NCBI GenBank assembly: GCA_910578495.1
Contig: CAJTRE010000021.1
Location: forward strand, 1-48,547
Source of the DNA: an uncultured Dorea sp.
Lineage (GTDB): Bacteria > Bacillota > Clostridia > Lachnospirales > Lachnospiraceae
DNA: 48,547 bases
Reading direction: 5' to 3'
This document shows, in pieces, positions 33,767-41,388 of the stretch (the stretch's first letter is position 1; each line of letters starts with the position of its first letter). Both the position numbers and the translations under genes were made by a program. The notes beneath the pieces were generated by a model that ran no database searches, was not told where the DNA came from, and worked only from the letters and a program-made list of their open reading frames with translations.

Positions 33767-34954
33767 ATGCAAAGTTTTAACTTATACACCCCCACTGAGA
33801 TTGCCTTTGGTAAGGGTGCAGAAGCACAGACAGGGATTCTTGCAAAAAAATATGGAGCTTCTAAGGTAATGATTGTGTACGGAGGAGGAAGTGCTGTGAA
33901 AAGCGGATTAATCGGACGTGTACAGGAGTCATTGGAAGCAGAAGGGATTGCTCATATAGAACTTTCGGGTGTAAAACCGAATCCAAGAATGTCTCTGGCA
34001 AGAGAAGGTGTGGAAAAAGCGCTTGAATTTGGCGCAGATTTGATTCTGGCAGCAGGCGGCGGAAGTGTTATCGACACTGCGAAGGCAGTGGCAGTCGGGG
34101 CGGCTAATCCGGGAATTGATATTCGTGAATTCTGGGGCGGGAGAGAAGCGATTACGAAGGTTCTCCCGGTCGGAGCGGTACTCACAATATCCGCAGCCGG
34201 AAGTGAGATGAGTGACTCAGCGGTTCTTACCAATGACGAGATTGGAAAGAAAGGCGGAGTAAATACTGATCTGGTTCGTCCTAAATTCGCAGTGATGAAT
34301 CCAGAACTTACTTATACGCTTCCGAAATATCAGATTACATGTGGTGTTGTGGATATTATGATGCATACGTTGGAACGTTATTTTACACCAACGCAGGAAT
34401 GTAATGAGATGACAGATGAAATTGCTGAGGGATTGCTTCGTACAGTGATCAGAAACGGATGGAAAGCATATGAAAATCCTGAAGATTATGACGCGGCAAG
34501 TGAATTGATGTGGTGCGGAAGTCTGTCTCACAATAATCTGACCGGTCTTGGAAGAGGAAAAGATTTCGCCTGTCACAAATTAGGGCATGAAATCGGTGGT
34601 ATGTTTGATGAGGCTCATGGCGCAACGCTGTCCGCAGTATGGGGAAGCTGGGCAAGATATGTGTATAAACTGGATGTTCCGAGATTTGCACATTATGGAA
34701 GGAAAGTATGGGGACTTGATATTGCAGATGATGAAGAAGCGGCAGTTGCGGCTATTGAGGAAACAGAAAGCTATTTCCGTAAATTAGATATGCCGACCAG
34801 CATTGGACAGCTTAGTATCGGTGTGCAGCCGGAGGATGTGTTAAGGAAGATGGCGGACAGCGCGACCAAGGGAGACGCTATAAAGCTAGGATGTTTCAAG
34901 CCGTTAAATATGCAGGATGCAATTGAGATTTACAAATTAGCAAATCACGCATAG
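33767..34954 (+). CDS. Iron-containing alcohol dehydrogenase (YqhD/BdhA-like)
   Basis: A 395-aa group III alcohol dehydrogenase reducing short-chain aldehydes with NAD(P)H. The dinucleotide loop GGGSVIDTAKA (97-107) and GGRE/ITISAAGSEMS stretch are typical. Metal ligands are expected at D196, H200, H270 and H284, in VVDIMMHTLERYF and ACHKLGHEIGGMFDEAHG; spacing matches E. coli YqhD. In fermenting Clostridia such enzymes make butanol or ethanol or detoxify aldehydes. It has its own consensus promoter. The cofactor preference cannot be read with certainty. Confidence 0.93.
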   Translation: MQSFNLYTPTEIAFGKGAEAQTGILAKKYGASKVMIVYGGGSAVKSGLIGRVQESLEAEGIAHIELSGVKPNPRMSLAREGVEKALEFGADLILAAGGGSVIDTAKAVAVGAANPGIDIREFWGGREAITKVLPVGAVLTISAAGSEMSDSAVLTNDEIGKKGGVNTDLVRPKFAVMNPELTYTLPKYQITCGVVDIMMHTLERYFTPTQECNEMTDEIAEGLLRTVIRNGWKAYENPEDYDAASELMWCGSLSHNNLTGLGRGKDFACHKLGHEIGGMFDEAHGATLSAVWGSWARYVYKLDVPRFAHYGRKVWGLDIADDEEAAVAAIEETESYFRKLDMPTSIGQLSIGVQPEDVLRKMADSATKGDAIKLGCFKPLNMQDAIEIYKLANHA

Positions 34955-34986
34955 CGTTCATGCCTGTTTTTCTGAAAAAATAGTTA

Positions 34987-35016
34987 TTGCTAATCTTAGA
35001 GTAGAAGTAGTACAAT
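34987..35016 (+). promoter_or_regulatory. Promoter of ridA
   Basis: TTGCTA (34987-34992), 18 bp, TACAAT (35011-35016), about 47 bp before the ATG. Confidence 0.5.
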
Positions 35017-35062
35017 GTAAGACAGTGAAAGAATTTAAAAGTGGAAAAGGAGAATTTATATT

Positions 35063-35437
35063 ATGAAAGTTGTAGCAACAGACAAAGCACCAAAAGCATT
35101 AGGACCATATTCACAGGGATACGTACATAACGGTATCTTCTATTCAGCAGGTCAGATTCCGATTGATCCGGCAGTAGACGCAGTTGTAGCAGAGACAATT
35201 GAAGAGCAGGCAGAGCAGGTATGTAAGAATTTTGCGGCTGTATTAGAGGCGGCAGGTTCTTCCTTTGACAAAGTTCTCAAGACAACATGTTTCTTGGCTG
35301 ATATGAGTGATTTTGCGGCATTTAACGAAGTATATGCCAAATATTTTACTTCTAAACCGGCAAGAAGCTGTGTAGCTGTAAAGACACTTCCAAAGAATGT
35401 AAAATGTGAAGTAGAGCTTATCGCGGTTGTTGAGTAG
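35063..35437 (+). CDS. ridA: RidA family reactive enamine/imine deaminase
   Basis: A 124-aa trimeric YjgF/YER057c/UK114 protein that hydrolyses 2-aminoacrylate and related imines formed by PLP enzymes such as threonine and serine dehydratases. Family marks: TDKAPKALGPYSQG near the N-terminus, AGQIPIDP, and the active-site arginine in PARSCVAV with NVKCEVELIAV at the end. Length is exactly typical. An L-serine dehydratase lies 11 kb downstream, but that enzyme is iron-sulfur dependent and is no evidence for coupling. Confidence 0.95.
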   Translation: MKVVATDKAPKALGPYSQGYVHNGIFYSAGQIPIDPAVDAVVAETIEEQAEQVCKNFAAVLEAAGSSFDKVLKTTCFLADMSDFAAFNEVYAKYFTSKPARSCVAVKTLPKNVKCEVELIAVVE

Positions 35438-35457
35438 AGCACTTGGTGATGCATTGA

Positions 35458-35523
35458 ATACTTGGCGAGGTATTATCGAGCCTAGTATGAAAGTAGATAT
35501 TTTGAACTTGTGAGAAATATCTT
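35458..35523. repeat. Paired hairpins between ridA and mrp, sharing a core with the dnaK-dnaJ repeats
   Basis: ATACTTGGC (35458-35466) pairs with GCCTAGTAT (35480-35488) around GAGGTATTATCGA; the core GCGAGGTATT also occurs at 22167-22176. A second hairpin pairs AGATATTT (35495-35502) with AAATATCT (35515-35522). No coding sequence lies in this 143-bp gap. Confidence 0.6.
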
Positions 35524-35580
35524 CTATATGAACCGAACTTAGTACACAGATGAGAGTAGAGCAGAAAGGAAATTAATATT

Positions 35581-36411
35581 ATGGCAGCAGAGCAGAATGG
35601 CTGCAAGCCGTCTGACTGTGCCGGATGTGCACATGCAGATTCTTGCAGCAGTAAACCGCAGGATTTTAGAAAACCTGCAAATCCACATTCTCATATAAAT
35701 AAAGTAATCGCAGTTGTCAGCGGCAAAGGCGGTGTTGGAAAATCTATGGTGACTGCTTCTCTGGCAAGAATGATGCGTGAGCAGGGATTTTCTGTCGGTA
35801 TCATGGATGCAGACATTACAGGTCCGTCTATTCCGAAAATGTATGGCGTACATGAAGCGGCAGTCGGAAGTGAAGACGGAATTTTTCCACAGGAAGCAAA
35901 AGACGGGACAAAGATTATGTCTGTCAATTTATTGTTAGCAAACGAGTCTGACCCGGTTATCTGGAGAGGTCCCGTCATTGCAAATATGGTAACACAGTTC
36001 TGGACAGATGTCATGTGGGGGGAATTAGATTATCTTTTTGTAGATATGCCTCCGGGAACCGGAGATGTGCCTCTTACCGTATTTCAGTCTCTTCCGGTGG
36101 ACGGCGTAGTTATCGTAACTTCACCGCAGGATCTGGTACAGATGATTGTGAGCAAAGCTTACAACATGGCAAGACAGATGGATATTCCGGTACTCGGAAT
36201 TGTGGAGAACTACAGTTATTTCAAATGCCCGGATTGCGGTAAGGAGATAAAAGTCTTTGGTGAAAGCCATGTAGACGAGACAGCAGAGATGTTCCACATT
36301 CCGGTGCTTGGTAAGATGCCGATCGATCCAAAGCTGGCAGAGATTGTAGAAGCAGAGAAATTCTACGAGGCAGGCAATGAGTATTTGGCGGCAGCGGTGA
36401 ATAAGATATAA
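35581..36411 (+). CDS. mrp: Mrp/NBP35 family iron-sulfur cluster carrier ATPase
   Basis: A 276-aa P-loop ATPase. The deviant Walker A is GKGGVGKS (48-55), followed by DADITGPSIPKM and DMPPGTGD. A C-terminal CPDC motif (in FKCPDCGK) binds the bridging cluster at the dimer interface. An N-terminal cysteine cluster, C8, C13, C16 and C22, contains the CX2CX5C part of the eukaryotic NBP35 motif, so a second cluster is likely. The protein should insert [4Fe-4S] clusters into target enzymes; several possible clients (serine dehydratase, radical SAM, double-cubane reductase) lie in this window. Confidence 0.93.
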   Translation: MAAEQNGCKPSDCAGCAHADSCSSKPQDFRKPANPHSHINKVIAVVSGKGGVGKSMVTASLARMMREQGFSVGIMDADITGPSIPKMYGVHEAAVGSEDGIFPQEAKDGTKIMSVNLLLANESDPVIWRGPVIANMVTQFWTDVMWGELDYLFVDMPPGTGDVPLTVFQSLPVDGVVIVTSPQDLVQMIVSKAYNMARQMDIPVLGIVENYSYFKCPDCGKEIKVFGESHVDETAEMFHIPVLGKMPIDPKLAEIVEAEKFYEAGNEYLAAAVNKI

Positions 36412-36449
36412 GCAGGATGCGGTTAAATGATTTATTAAGAGAAGTAAGG

Positions 36450-36532
36450 GCAGTTATTATTTAACTGCTATCAGATTATAAATAAAGTTGGCGTTGGGAA
36501 TAATTCCAGCGCCAACTTTGTTTATAGTCTGA
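36450..36532. terminator. Long hairpin terminator after mrp
   Basis: A short perfect hairpin GCAGTTA/TAACTGC (36450-36468) is followed by a very long one. ATCAGA-TATAAA-AAAGTTGGCG on the left (from 36470) pairs with CGCCAACTTT-TTTATA-TCTGAT on the right (to 36532), with only a few bulges. The stem is near 28 bp, much longer than needed for termination, and lies about 100 bp upstream of the rhodanese lipoprotein gene. Confidence 0.7.
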
Positions 36533-36634
36533 TACTTATTTAAATATTCAACAAGTTTATTAAAATTTTCAATTAGACACATGTGGAGGGCGATGTTAGA
36601 ATTAATTGACATTTTACGAAGGGGGAAAAAGTTG

Positions 36635-38275
36635 ATGAAGAAAAAATTAGTAGCTTCATTACTGTGTGTTGCTATGGCAACATCTATGATGATGGGATGT
36701 TCCAGTCCATCAAAGAGTAATGACACAAAGACGGAAGACTCTTCAAAAGCAGAAGACTCTGAGACGCCTGATGACAGTGACGGATATAATAAGTCTGCAA
36801 TGCCGGCTGGCGATATTGAGGTAGAGGAGGCTTCTGCCGAAAAAGTACAGGAATTTATGAATGACTCCGATGAGAAGACGGTTCTTGTTGACGCGCGTCC
36901 ACAGGAGAGTTATTCAGGTTGGGCATTAGAAGGGGCCAAGAATGGCGGACATTTGAAGAATTCCGTTTTATTTTCATCTCGTTGGTTAGATTGCTATTAT
37001 GATGGTGGTGACTATGGCAGTACAACTCCGAGAACAGTGTATCTCGAAAGAGAAATGAAAGATCAGGGAATCACAAAAGAGGCAGAAGTTATTGTATATG
37101 ATTATTCTGGAAAACAGGCAAAGAATGTTGCAGGATATTTTAAGGAGCAAGGAGTAAAGAATGTAACAATTTTTCAGGCAAAAGATATGATTGATGCCGG
37201 AAAAGAATTAGAGAGCTATAAAAACTATGATAGATTTTTACCGACAGAAATTGTAAAGAACATTTCTGATGTAAAAACTGGCAAAGCTGCTGAATTAAGT
37301 AAAGAGGCAAAAGCAATCATTGGAGATAATATGGACAAAGTTGTTCTTGTTGATGTTGCATGGGGAAGTGCAAAATTATCTGCATATTTTTCAAGAGGAC
37401 ATGTTCCGGGAGCTATTCATGTAAATAGTGACTGCTATGAGAGACCGCGTGTATATGTACCTGAGAAAAGAGCCGACTATGCAAAAGAATGGAGACTTAT
37501 TTCGCTTGAAGAGTTCAGAGATACCCTTTGCCCACAGTACGGAATTACAAAAGATTCTATTGTAATTTTAACAGGTCCTACAGGAGCGCCACAGGCAAGA
37601 ATGGGATTTATGTTAAGATCTCTCGGAGTGAAGACATATGCAATGACAGGCGCTCTTACTGCATGGGAGTACAATGGATATGAACTTGATACAGGGGAGA
37701 GCACATTAGTAACTCCGACAGCTGTGAAAAGTTTTGGAACAAAGAAAATATCTAATCCGAATGAAATTGTTTGGACGGATGATGTTAAGAAGATTCTGAA
37801 CGGTGAGATGGAAGGACAGGTTGTAGACAATCGTGGAAAAGATAACTGGGATGGAGAATCTTCAGGATATAGTTATCATGATCTTGCAGGACGTATTGAT
37901 GGTACAATTTGGTGTACAGAAGGTGATGAGGAAACTGGAGAGTACTTCATGAACGTTGATTATACTGCAAGAACTAAAGAAGAATGTGTAAACTATATGG
38001 AGAGTAACGGTGTAGATGCAAATAAATTAGCTGCATTTTTCTGCGGGGACAGCTGGGGAGCGGCTACAATTGCTTACTGGTGTCAGGCAGTAGATCTTAA
38101 TAACATCAAAGAGTGGGGAACCGGATGGATTCCATGGTCTAACGAAGGAAATGAATTTATTGATCACAATGGAAAGAAAGTTCACTATGACAAATATCGG
38201 GACGCAGTTATTGATGAGAATGGCAAAGATGTAAGTGATGGTGTAAATATCCTTGGTGATGAGGAACAAAAATAA
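36635..38275 (+). CDS. Lipoprotein with three rhodanese-like domains
   Basis: A 546-aa exported lipoprotein: signal peptide with lipobox MMGC (C22), an acidic Ser/Glu/Asp linker (23-60), then three rhodanese-like domains starting near VLVDARP (83), VLVDVAW (237) and QVVDNRG (395). Only the third has a cysteine in the active-site loop (C470, FCGDSWGA). The first two have YDYSGKQ and LTGPTGA there and should be inactive as sulfurtransferases. The ATG at 36635 follows AAGGGGG; the longer start at 36581 would spoil the signal peptide. It would sit on the outer face of the membrane and handle a sulfane-sulfur or other thiophilic substrate. It leads a set with a small anchored protein and an MFS transporter. 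Confidence 0.85.
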   Translation: MKKKLVASLLCVAMATSMMMGCSSPSKSNDTKTEDSSKAEDSETPDDSDGYNKSAMPAGDIEVEEASAEKVQEFMNDSDEKTVLVDARPQESYSGWALEGAKNGGHLKNSVLFSSRWLDCYYDGGDYGSTTPRTVYLEREMKDQGITKEAEVIVYDYSGKQAKNVAGYFKEQGVKNVTIFQAKDMIDAGKELESYKNYDRFLPTEIVKNISDVKTGKAAELSKEAKAIIGDNMDKVVLVDVAWGSAKLSAYFSRGHVPGAIHVNSDCYERPRVYVPEKRADYAKEWRLISLEEFRDTLCPQYGITKDSIVILTGPTGAPQARMGFMLRSLGVKTYAMTGALTAWEYNGYELDTGESTLVTPTAVKSFGTKKISNPNEIVWTDDVKKILNGEMEGQVVDNRGKDNWDGESSGYSYHDLAGRIDGTIWCTEGDEETGEYFMNVDYTARTKEECVNYMESNGVDANKLAAFFCGDSWGAATIAYWCQAVDLNNIKEWGTGWIPWSNEGNEFIDHNGKKVHYDKYRDAVIDENGKDVSDGVNILGDEEQK

Positions 38276-38290
38276 TATGGCATGATGTTA

Positions 38291-38325
38291 GTGTGCTCCT
38301 TGTGTTTTAGAGAGGGGCACATTTA
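38291..38325 (+). terminator. Weak intra-operon hairpin after the rhodanese gene
   Basis: TGTGCTCCT (38292-38300) pairs with AGGGGCACA (38313-38321), including one G-U pair, then TTTATC. It is a probable partial terminator, setting a higher level of the lipoprotein than of the downstream genes. Confidence 0.5.
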
Positions 38326-38345
38326 TCAATATTAGGAGTGTTAAA

Positions 38346-38723
38346 ATGAGTGGAAAGAAAAAGGTATTGCTTGTAGTGAGTCTCCTTATTCTTGTTGTTG
38401 TATTTATTGGAATCGGGGTTACATTATTAAAGAAAAGCTCAACTGAAACAACATCGACGAATGCTGCAGATTCAGAAAAAGATCAGAAAAAAACTTCTGG
38501 TAAAGTTGGAGATAAAGAGGCGGCGGAGAAATTGATTGATCAAACAGTGACTCGTGATGAAGTAGAAAAACAGGTTGGAGAATGGAATAACTTTGAACTG
38601 GACGGCGCTGGATGTGAGCGTGGTGTCTATGCAGGAAAATTTTTCTATGATAATATTCTGATTAATTCCAGAACTTATGATAAAGGTAAGACATTCCATA
38701 TTGTTGTTGTTCAAGATCAGTAG
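38346..38723 (+). CDS. Small membrane-anchored protein of unknown function
   Basis: A 125-aa protein I do not recognise. One N-terminal membrane helix (VLLVVSLLILVVVFIGIGVTLL) is followed by a Ser/Thr/Lys linker and an extracytoplasmic domain of about 75 residues with a single cysteine in ELDGAGCERGVY and a beta-rich end, KTFHIVVVQDQ. No lipobox is present. It is 11 nt from the MFS gene and follows the rhodanese lipoprotein, so it probably acts with both, perhaps as a substrate-handling partner of the transporter. Confidence 0.75.
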   Translation: MSGKKKVLLVVSLLILVVVFIGIGVTLLKKSSTETTSTNAADSEKDQKKTSGKVGDKEAAEKLIDQTVTRDEVEKQVGEWNNFELDGAGCERGVYAGKFFYDNILINSRTYDKGKTFHIVVVQDQ

Positions 38724-38734
38724 AGGGGAAAACT

Positions 38735-40048
38735 ATGAGCAGTTTATTAAATAAAATTGGAATAAAAGGCTCCTTGCAGAAAAATTTTGGAGCAATTGTG
38801 ATCCTTGCATTTACAGGTTCTGTTATATTTGGACTTCCGTTTTTTCGATTTGAGTATTATGATGCATATATTTCAACATATCATTTGACAAATACACAGA
38901 TGGGAGTTTTTGGAACAGTAATTGGCTTATTTGGAATTATTTCTTACCTGTTTGGTGGAGTTGCAGCAGATGGAATGTCTGTAAAGAAAATAATTGTATT
39001 ATCTCCAATTGTGACAGGAATCGGTGGCTTGTTGCATCTTCTTCCATTGGGATTTGCAGGGCTTCTTGGAATTTATGCACTGTGGGGTGTATCTACTACA
39101 TTTGCTTTCTGGCCGGCATGTGTAAAGGCGATTCGTGTTATGTCTGATAAAGACAGCCAAGGGAAGGCATATGGATTCTTTGAGGGAATGCAAAGCGTTG
39201 CAGGAGCAGTTACTTCTCTTGTTGCAGTGGGTATTTTTAACTGGGGAACATCTGGAGTTGGAAATGATGTGTTGGCAATGAAATTTGTTATTTTATTTTA
39301 TTCTTTTGTAAATATTGCAATGGGAATTGTGGCAATATTTACAGTAGAAGATGATAAGATTGTGCTGGAAGGTGAAAAAGTATCTTTTAAGGGAATTTCA
39401 AAAGTATTTAAAAATCCGGCAGTTTGGATTATCTGTCTTGTGTCATTTTGCAATCATGTATTTTGTCTGTCTATTTATTATTATATTCCATATGTAACAG
39501 ACATTTTAGGGGCGGCAGTTGCGTTTGGAGCAATGATGGGAGTGTTGCGAAAGTTTGGATCAATCGGAGGGAATATTGTCGGAGGCTATTTGGCAGATAA
39601 ATTTGGAACTGGAAAACTAATGCTTTTAGCATATACAGTTATGCTGGCGGGGCAGATTGCAATCTTTTTTGTACCGATTGGAGCCGCCGGGGCTGTTGTT
39701 GTAACCATTTTGTTTATAACAATTTTAATTTTCTTCCATATGAATTATGCGATGGCATGGACTATGATGAGCGAAGGAGCAGTACCAGTTGAGTATTGCG
39801 GAACGGCGGCCGGATTAATCTGTACAGCAGGAGCAATTCCAGAGACATTTATCTCTATTTTGGCAGGTAGTTTGATCGATAATCATCCTGGAATAACAGG
39901 GTATCGCTATTTCTTCTTATTTTTGACAGTTGTTATAACGATGGGATTGGTTTTGATATTAATTTGGAAAACACATTTGAAACATGCAAAGATTGATAAA
40001 TCCCAGATGGATGAAAAAGCAATGGAAGAATTAAAACAATATGTATGA
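38735..40048 (+). CDS. MFS transporter (NarK/OxlT/UhpT-like)
   Basis: A 437-aa transporter with about 12 hydrophobic segments and the two-fold MFS arrangement. The loop between helices 2 and 3 reads GGVAADGMSVKKI and its second-half equivalent GGYLADKFGTGKL is closer to the MFS consensus. An aromatic-rich first helix pair (FGLPFFRFEYYDAYI) probably faces the substrate. The substrate is unknown. Co-location with an extracytoplasmic rhodanese lipoprotein suggests a sulfur-containing anion or thiol compound, which is an inference. Confidence 0.87.
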   Translation: MSSLLNKIGIKGSLQKNFGAIVILAFTGSVIFGLPFFRFEYYDAYISTYHLTNTQMGVFGTVIGLFGIISYLFGGVAADGMSVKKIIVLSPIVTGIGGLLHLLPLGFAGLLGIYALWGVSTTFAFWPACVKAIRVMSDKDSQGKAYGFFEGMQSVAGAVTSLVAVGIFNWGTSGVGNDVLAMKFVILFYSFVNIAMGIVAIFTVEDDKIVLEGEKVSFKGISKVFKNPAVWIICLVSFCNHVFCLSIYYYIPYVTDILGAAVAFGAMMGVLRKFGSIGGNIVGGYLADKFGTGKLMLLAYTVMLAGQIAIFFVPIGAAGAVVVTILFITILIFFHMNYAMAWTMMSEGAVPVEYCGTAAGLICTAGAIPETFISILAGSLIDNHPGITGYRYFFLFLTVVITMGLVLILIWKTHLKHAKIDKSQMDEKAMEELKQYV

Positions 40049-40091
40049 TAGAAAATATCTATAAATGGGTGGATTTATTAATATTTTCAAT

Positions 40092-40120
40092 TTCAAGATA
40101 TTCCCATGAAATGATAGAAT
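40092..40120 (+). promoter_or_regulatory. Promoter of the double-cubane reductase gene
   Basis: TTCAAG (40092-40097), 17 bp, TAGAAT (40115-40120) with TG one base upstream of the -10 (extended -10). Confidence 0.5.
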
Positions 40121-40158
40121 AACTAAAGATTAGGATAGGTCATACAGGAGGAAATGAA

Positions 40159-41310
40159 ATGGAAATTATTAAAGATTTACCAGAAGTGTTTGAAGAATTT
40201 GCCCAGCAGCGTAAAAACTCATTTCTGGCAGTAAAAGAATACAAAGACAAAGGAATCCCGGTAGTAGGTTCTTACTGTACTTATTTCCCACAGGAGATTG
40301 CCATGGCTATGGGAGCGGCAACAGTAAGCCTTTGTTCTACTTCGGACGAGACGATCGCAGAGGCGGAAAAGGAGTTGCCGAAGAACTTATGTCCACTCAT
40401 CAAATCCAGTTATGGATTTGCAAAGACAGATAAATGTCCGTTTTTCTATTTTTCAGATGTGGTGGTAGGCGAGACGACCTGCGACGGAAAAAAGAAGATG
40501 TATGAACTTATGGGAGATTTTAAAGAGACCTATATTATGGAACTTCCGAATACTCAGAGAGAAGAGGCTCTTCTGTTATGGAGAAAAGAAATGATTCGTT
40601 TCAAAGAGTATCTTGAGGAGAAATTTCAGACAACAATTACAGAAGATGATATTAAAAAGGCAATTAAGACCAATAATGAGGCGCGCCTTGCGCTTCGCAG
40701 ACTTTATCAGGTGATGCGTCATGATCCGGCGCCTATTACGGGATATGACTTGTTTAAAGTATTATATGGAAGTACGTTTAAACTTGACAGAAGCCTGATT
40801 GCCGGTGAGGTAAATGTACTGGTAGATAAGATTGAAAAAGAATATGCAGAGGGCAAAATGCAGGAGAAAAAGCCTCGTATTCTTGTGACGGGATGTCCAA
40901 TTGGCGGTGCAACAGAGAAAGTAATCCGCGCGATTGAAGATAATGGCGGAATTGTTGTTACTTACGAGAACTGTGGCGGTGCGAAATCCATTGACAAACT
41001 GGTAGATGAAGAAAATCCGGATGTATATGATGCACTTGCAAGACGTTATCTTGACATCGGTTGTTCTGTTATGACGCCGAATCCCAACCGTCTGGAGCTT
41101 CTTGGAAGGCTGATAGATGAATATCAGGTGGACGGTGTTGTGGAGATGACTCTCCAGGCATGTCATACATATAATGTGGAGGCATATGGAATCCGTAAAT
41201 TTGTAAATGAAGTGAAAAAGAAACCATACATCAGTGTGGAAACGGATTATTCCCAGGCAGATATTGGGCAATTGGGAACAAGAATTACAGCGTTCTTAGA
41301 GATGTTGTAG
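40159..41310 (+). CDS. Double-cubane-cluster anaerobic reductase (2-hydroxyacyl-CoA dehydratase family, YjiM-like)
   Basis: A 383-aa single-subunit member of the HgdB/BcrB family. Cysteines likely to hold clusters include C40 (GSYC), C78, C93, C108, C246 (VTGCPIGG), C272 (ENCGG), C302 and C335 (LQACHTYNVE). Length equals E. coli YjiM. Double-cubane proteins carry an [8Fe-9S] cluster and reduce small molecules after ATP-driven electron transfer from an activator ATPase of the HgdC type. No such activator gene lies in this window. It has its own promoter but directly follows the rhodanese/MFS set. The physiological substrate of the family is not established. Confidence 0.85.
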   Translation: MEIIKDLPEVFEEFAQQRKNSFLAVKEYKDKGIPVVGSYCTYFPQEIAMAMGAATVSLCSTSDETIAEAEKELPKNLCPLIKSSYGFAKTDKCPFFYFSDVVVGETTCDGKKKMYELMGDFKETYIMELPNTQREEALLLWRKEMIRFKEYLEEKFQTTITEDDIKKAIKTNNEARLALRRLYQVMRHDPAPITGYDLFKVLYGSTFKLDRSLIAGEVNVLVDKIEKEYAEGKMQEKKPRILVTGCPIGGATEKVIRAIEDNGGIVVTYENCGGAKSIDKLVDEENPDVYDALARRYLDIGCSVMTPNPNRLELLGRLIDEYQVDGVVEMTLQACHTYNVEAYGIRKFVNEVKKKPYISVETDYSQADIGQLGTRITAFLEML

Positions 41311-41357
41311 TATCTGACTGTTTAAGTACATTTTTTGTAAATAGCAGTTTTCAGATA
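41311..41357. other. Imperfect inverted repeat after the double-cubane gene
   Basis: TATCTGA and TCAGATA ends enclose partly complementary CTGTTTAAGTACA and TGTAAATAGCAG arms around a T-run. It may act as a weak terminator before the sugar transporter. Confidence 0.4.
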
Positions 41358-41388
41358 TGAATATAAAGCATATGAGGAGGATGAAAAA

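Noticed and set aside
36457..36726. An 89-codon minus-strand frame over the mrp-rhodanese gap
   Set aside because: It arises from the AT-rich long hairpin and overlaps the signal peptide region of the lipoprotein; no ribosome site or domain.
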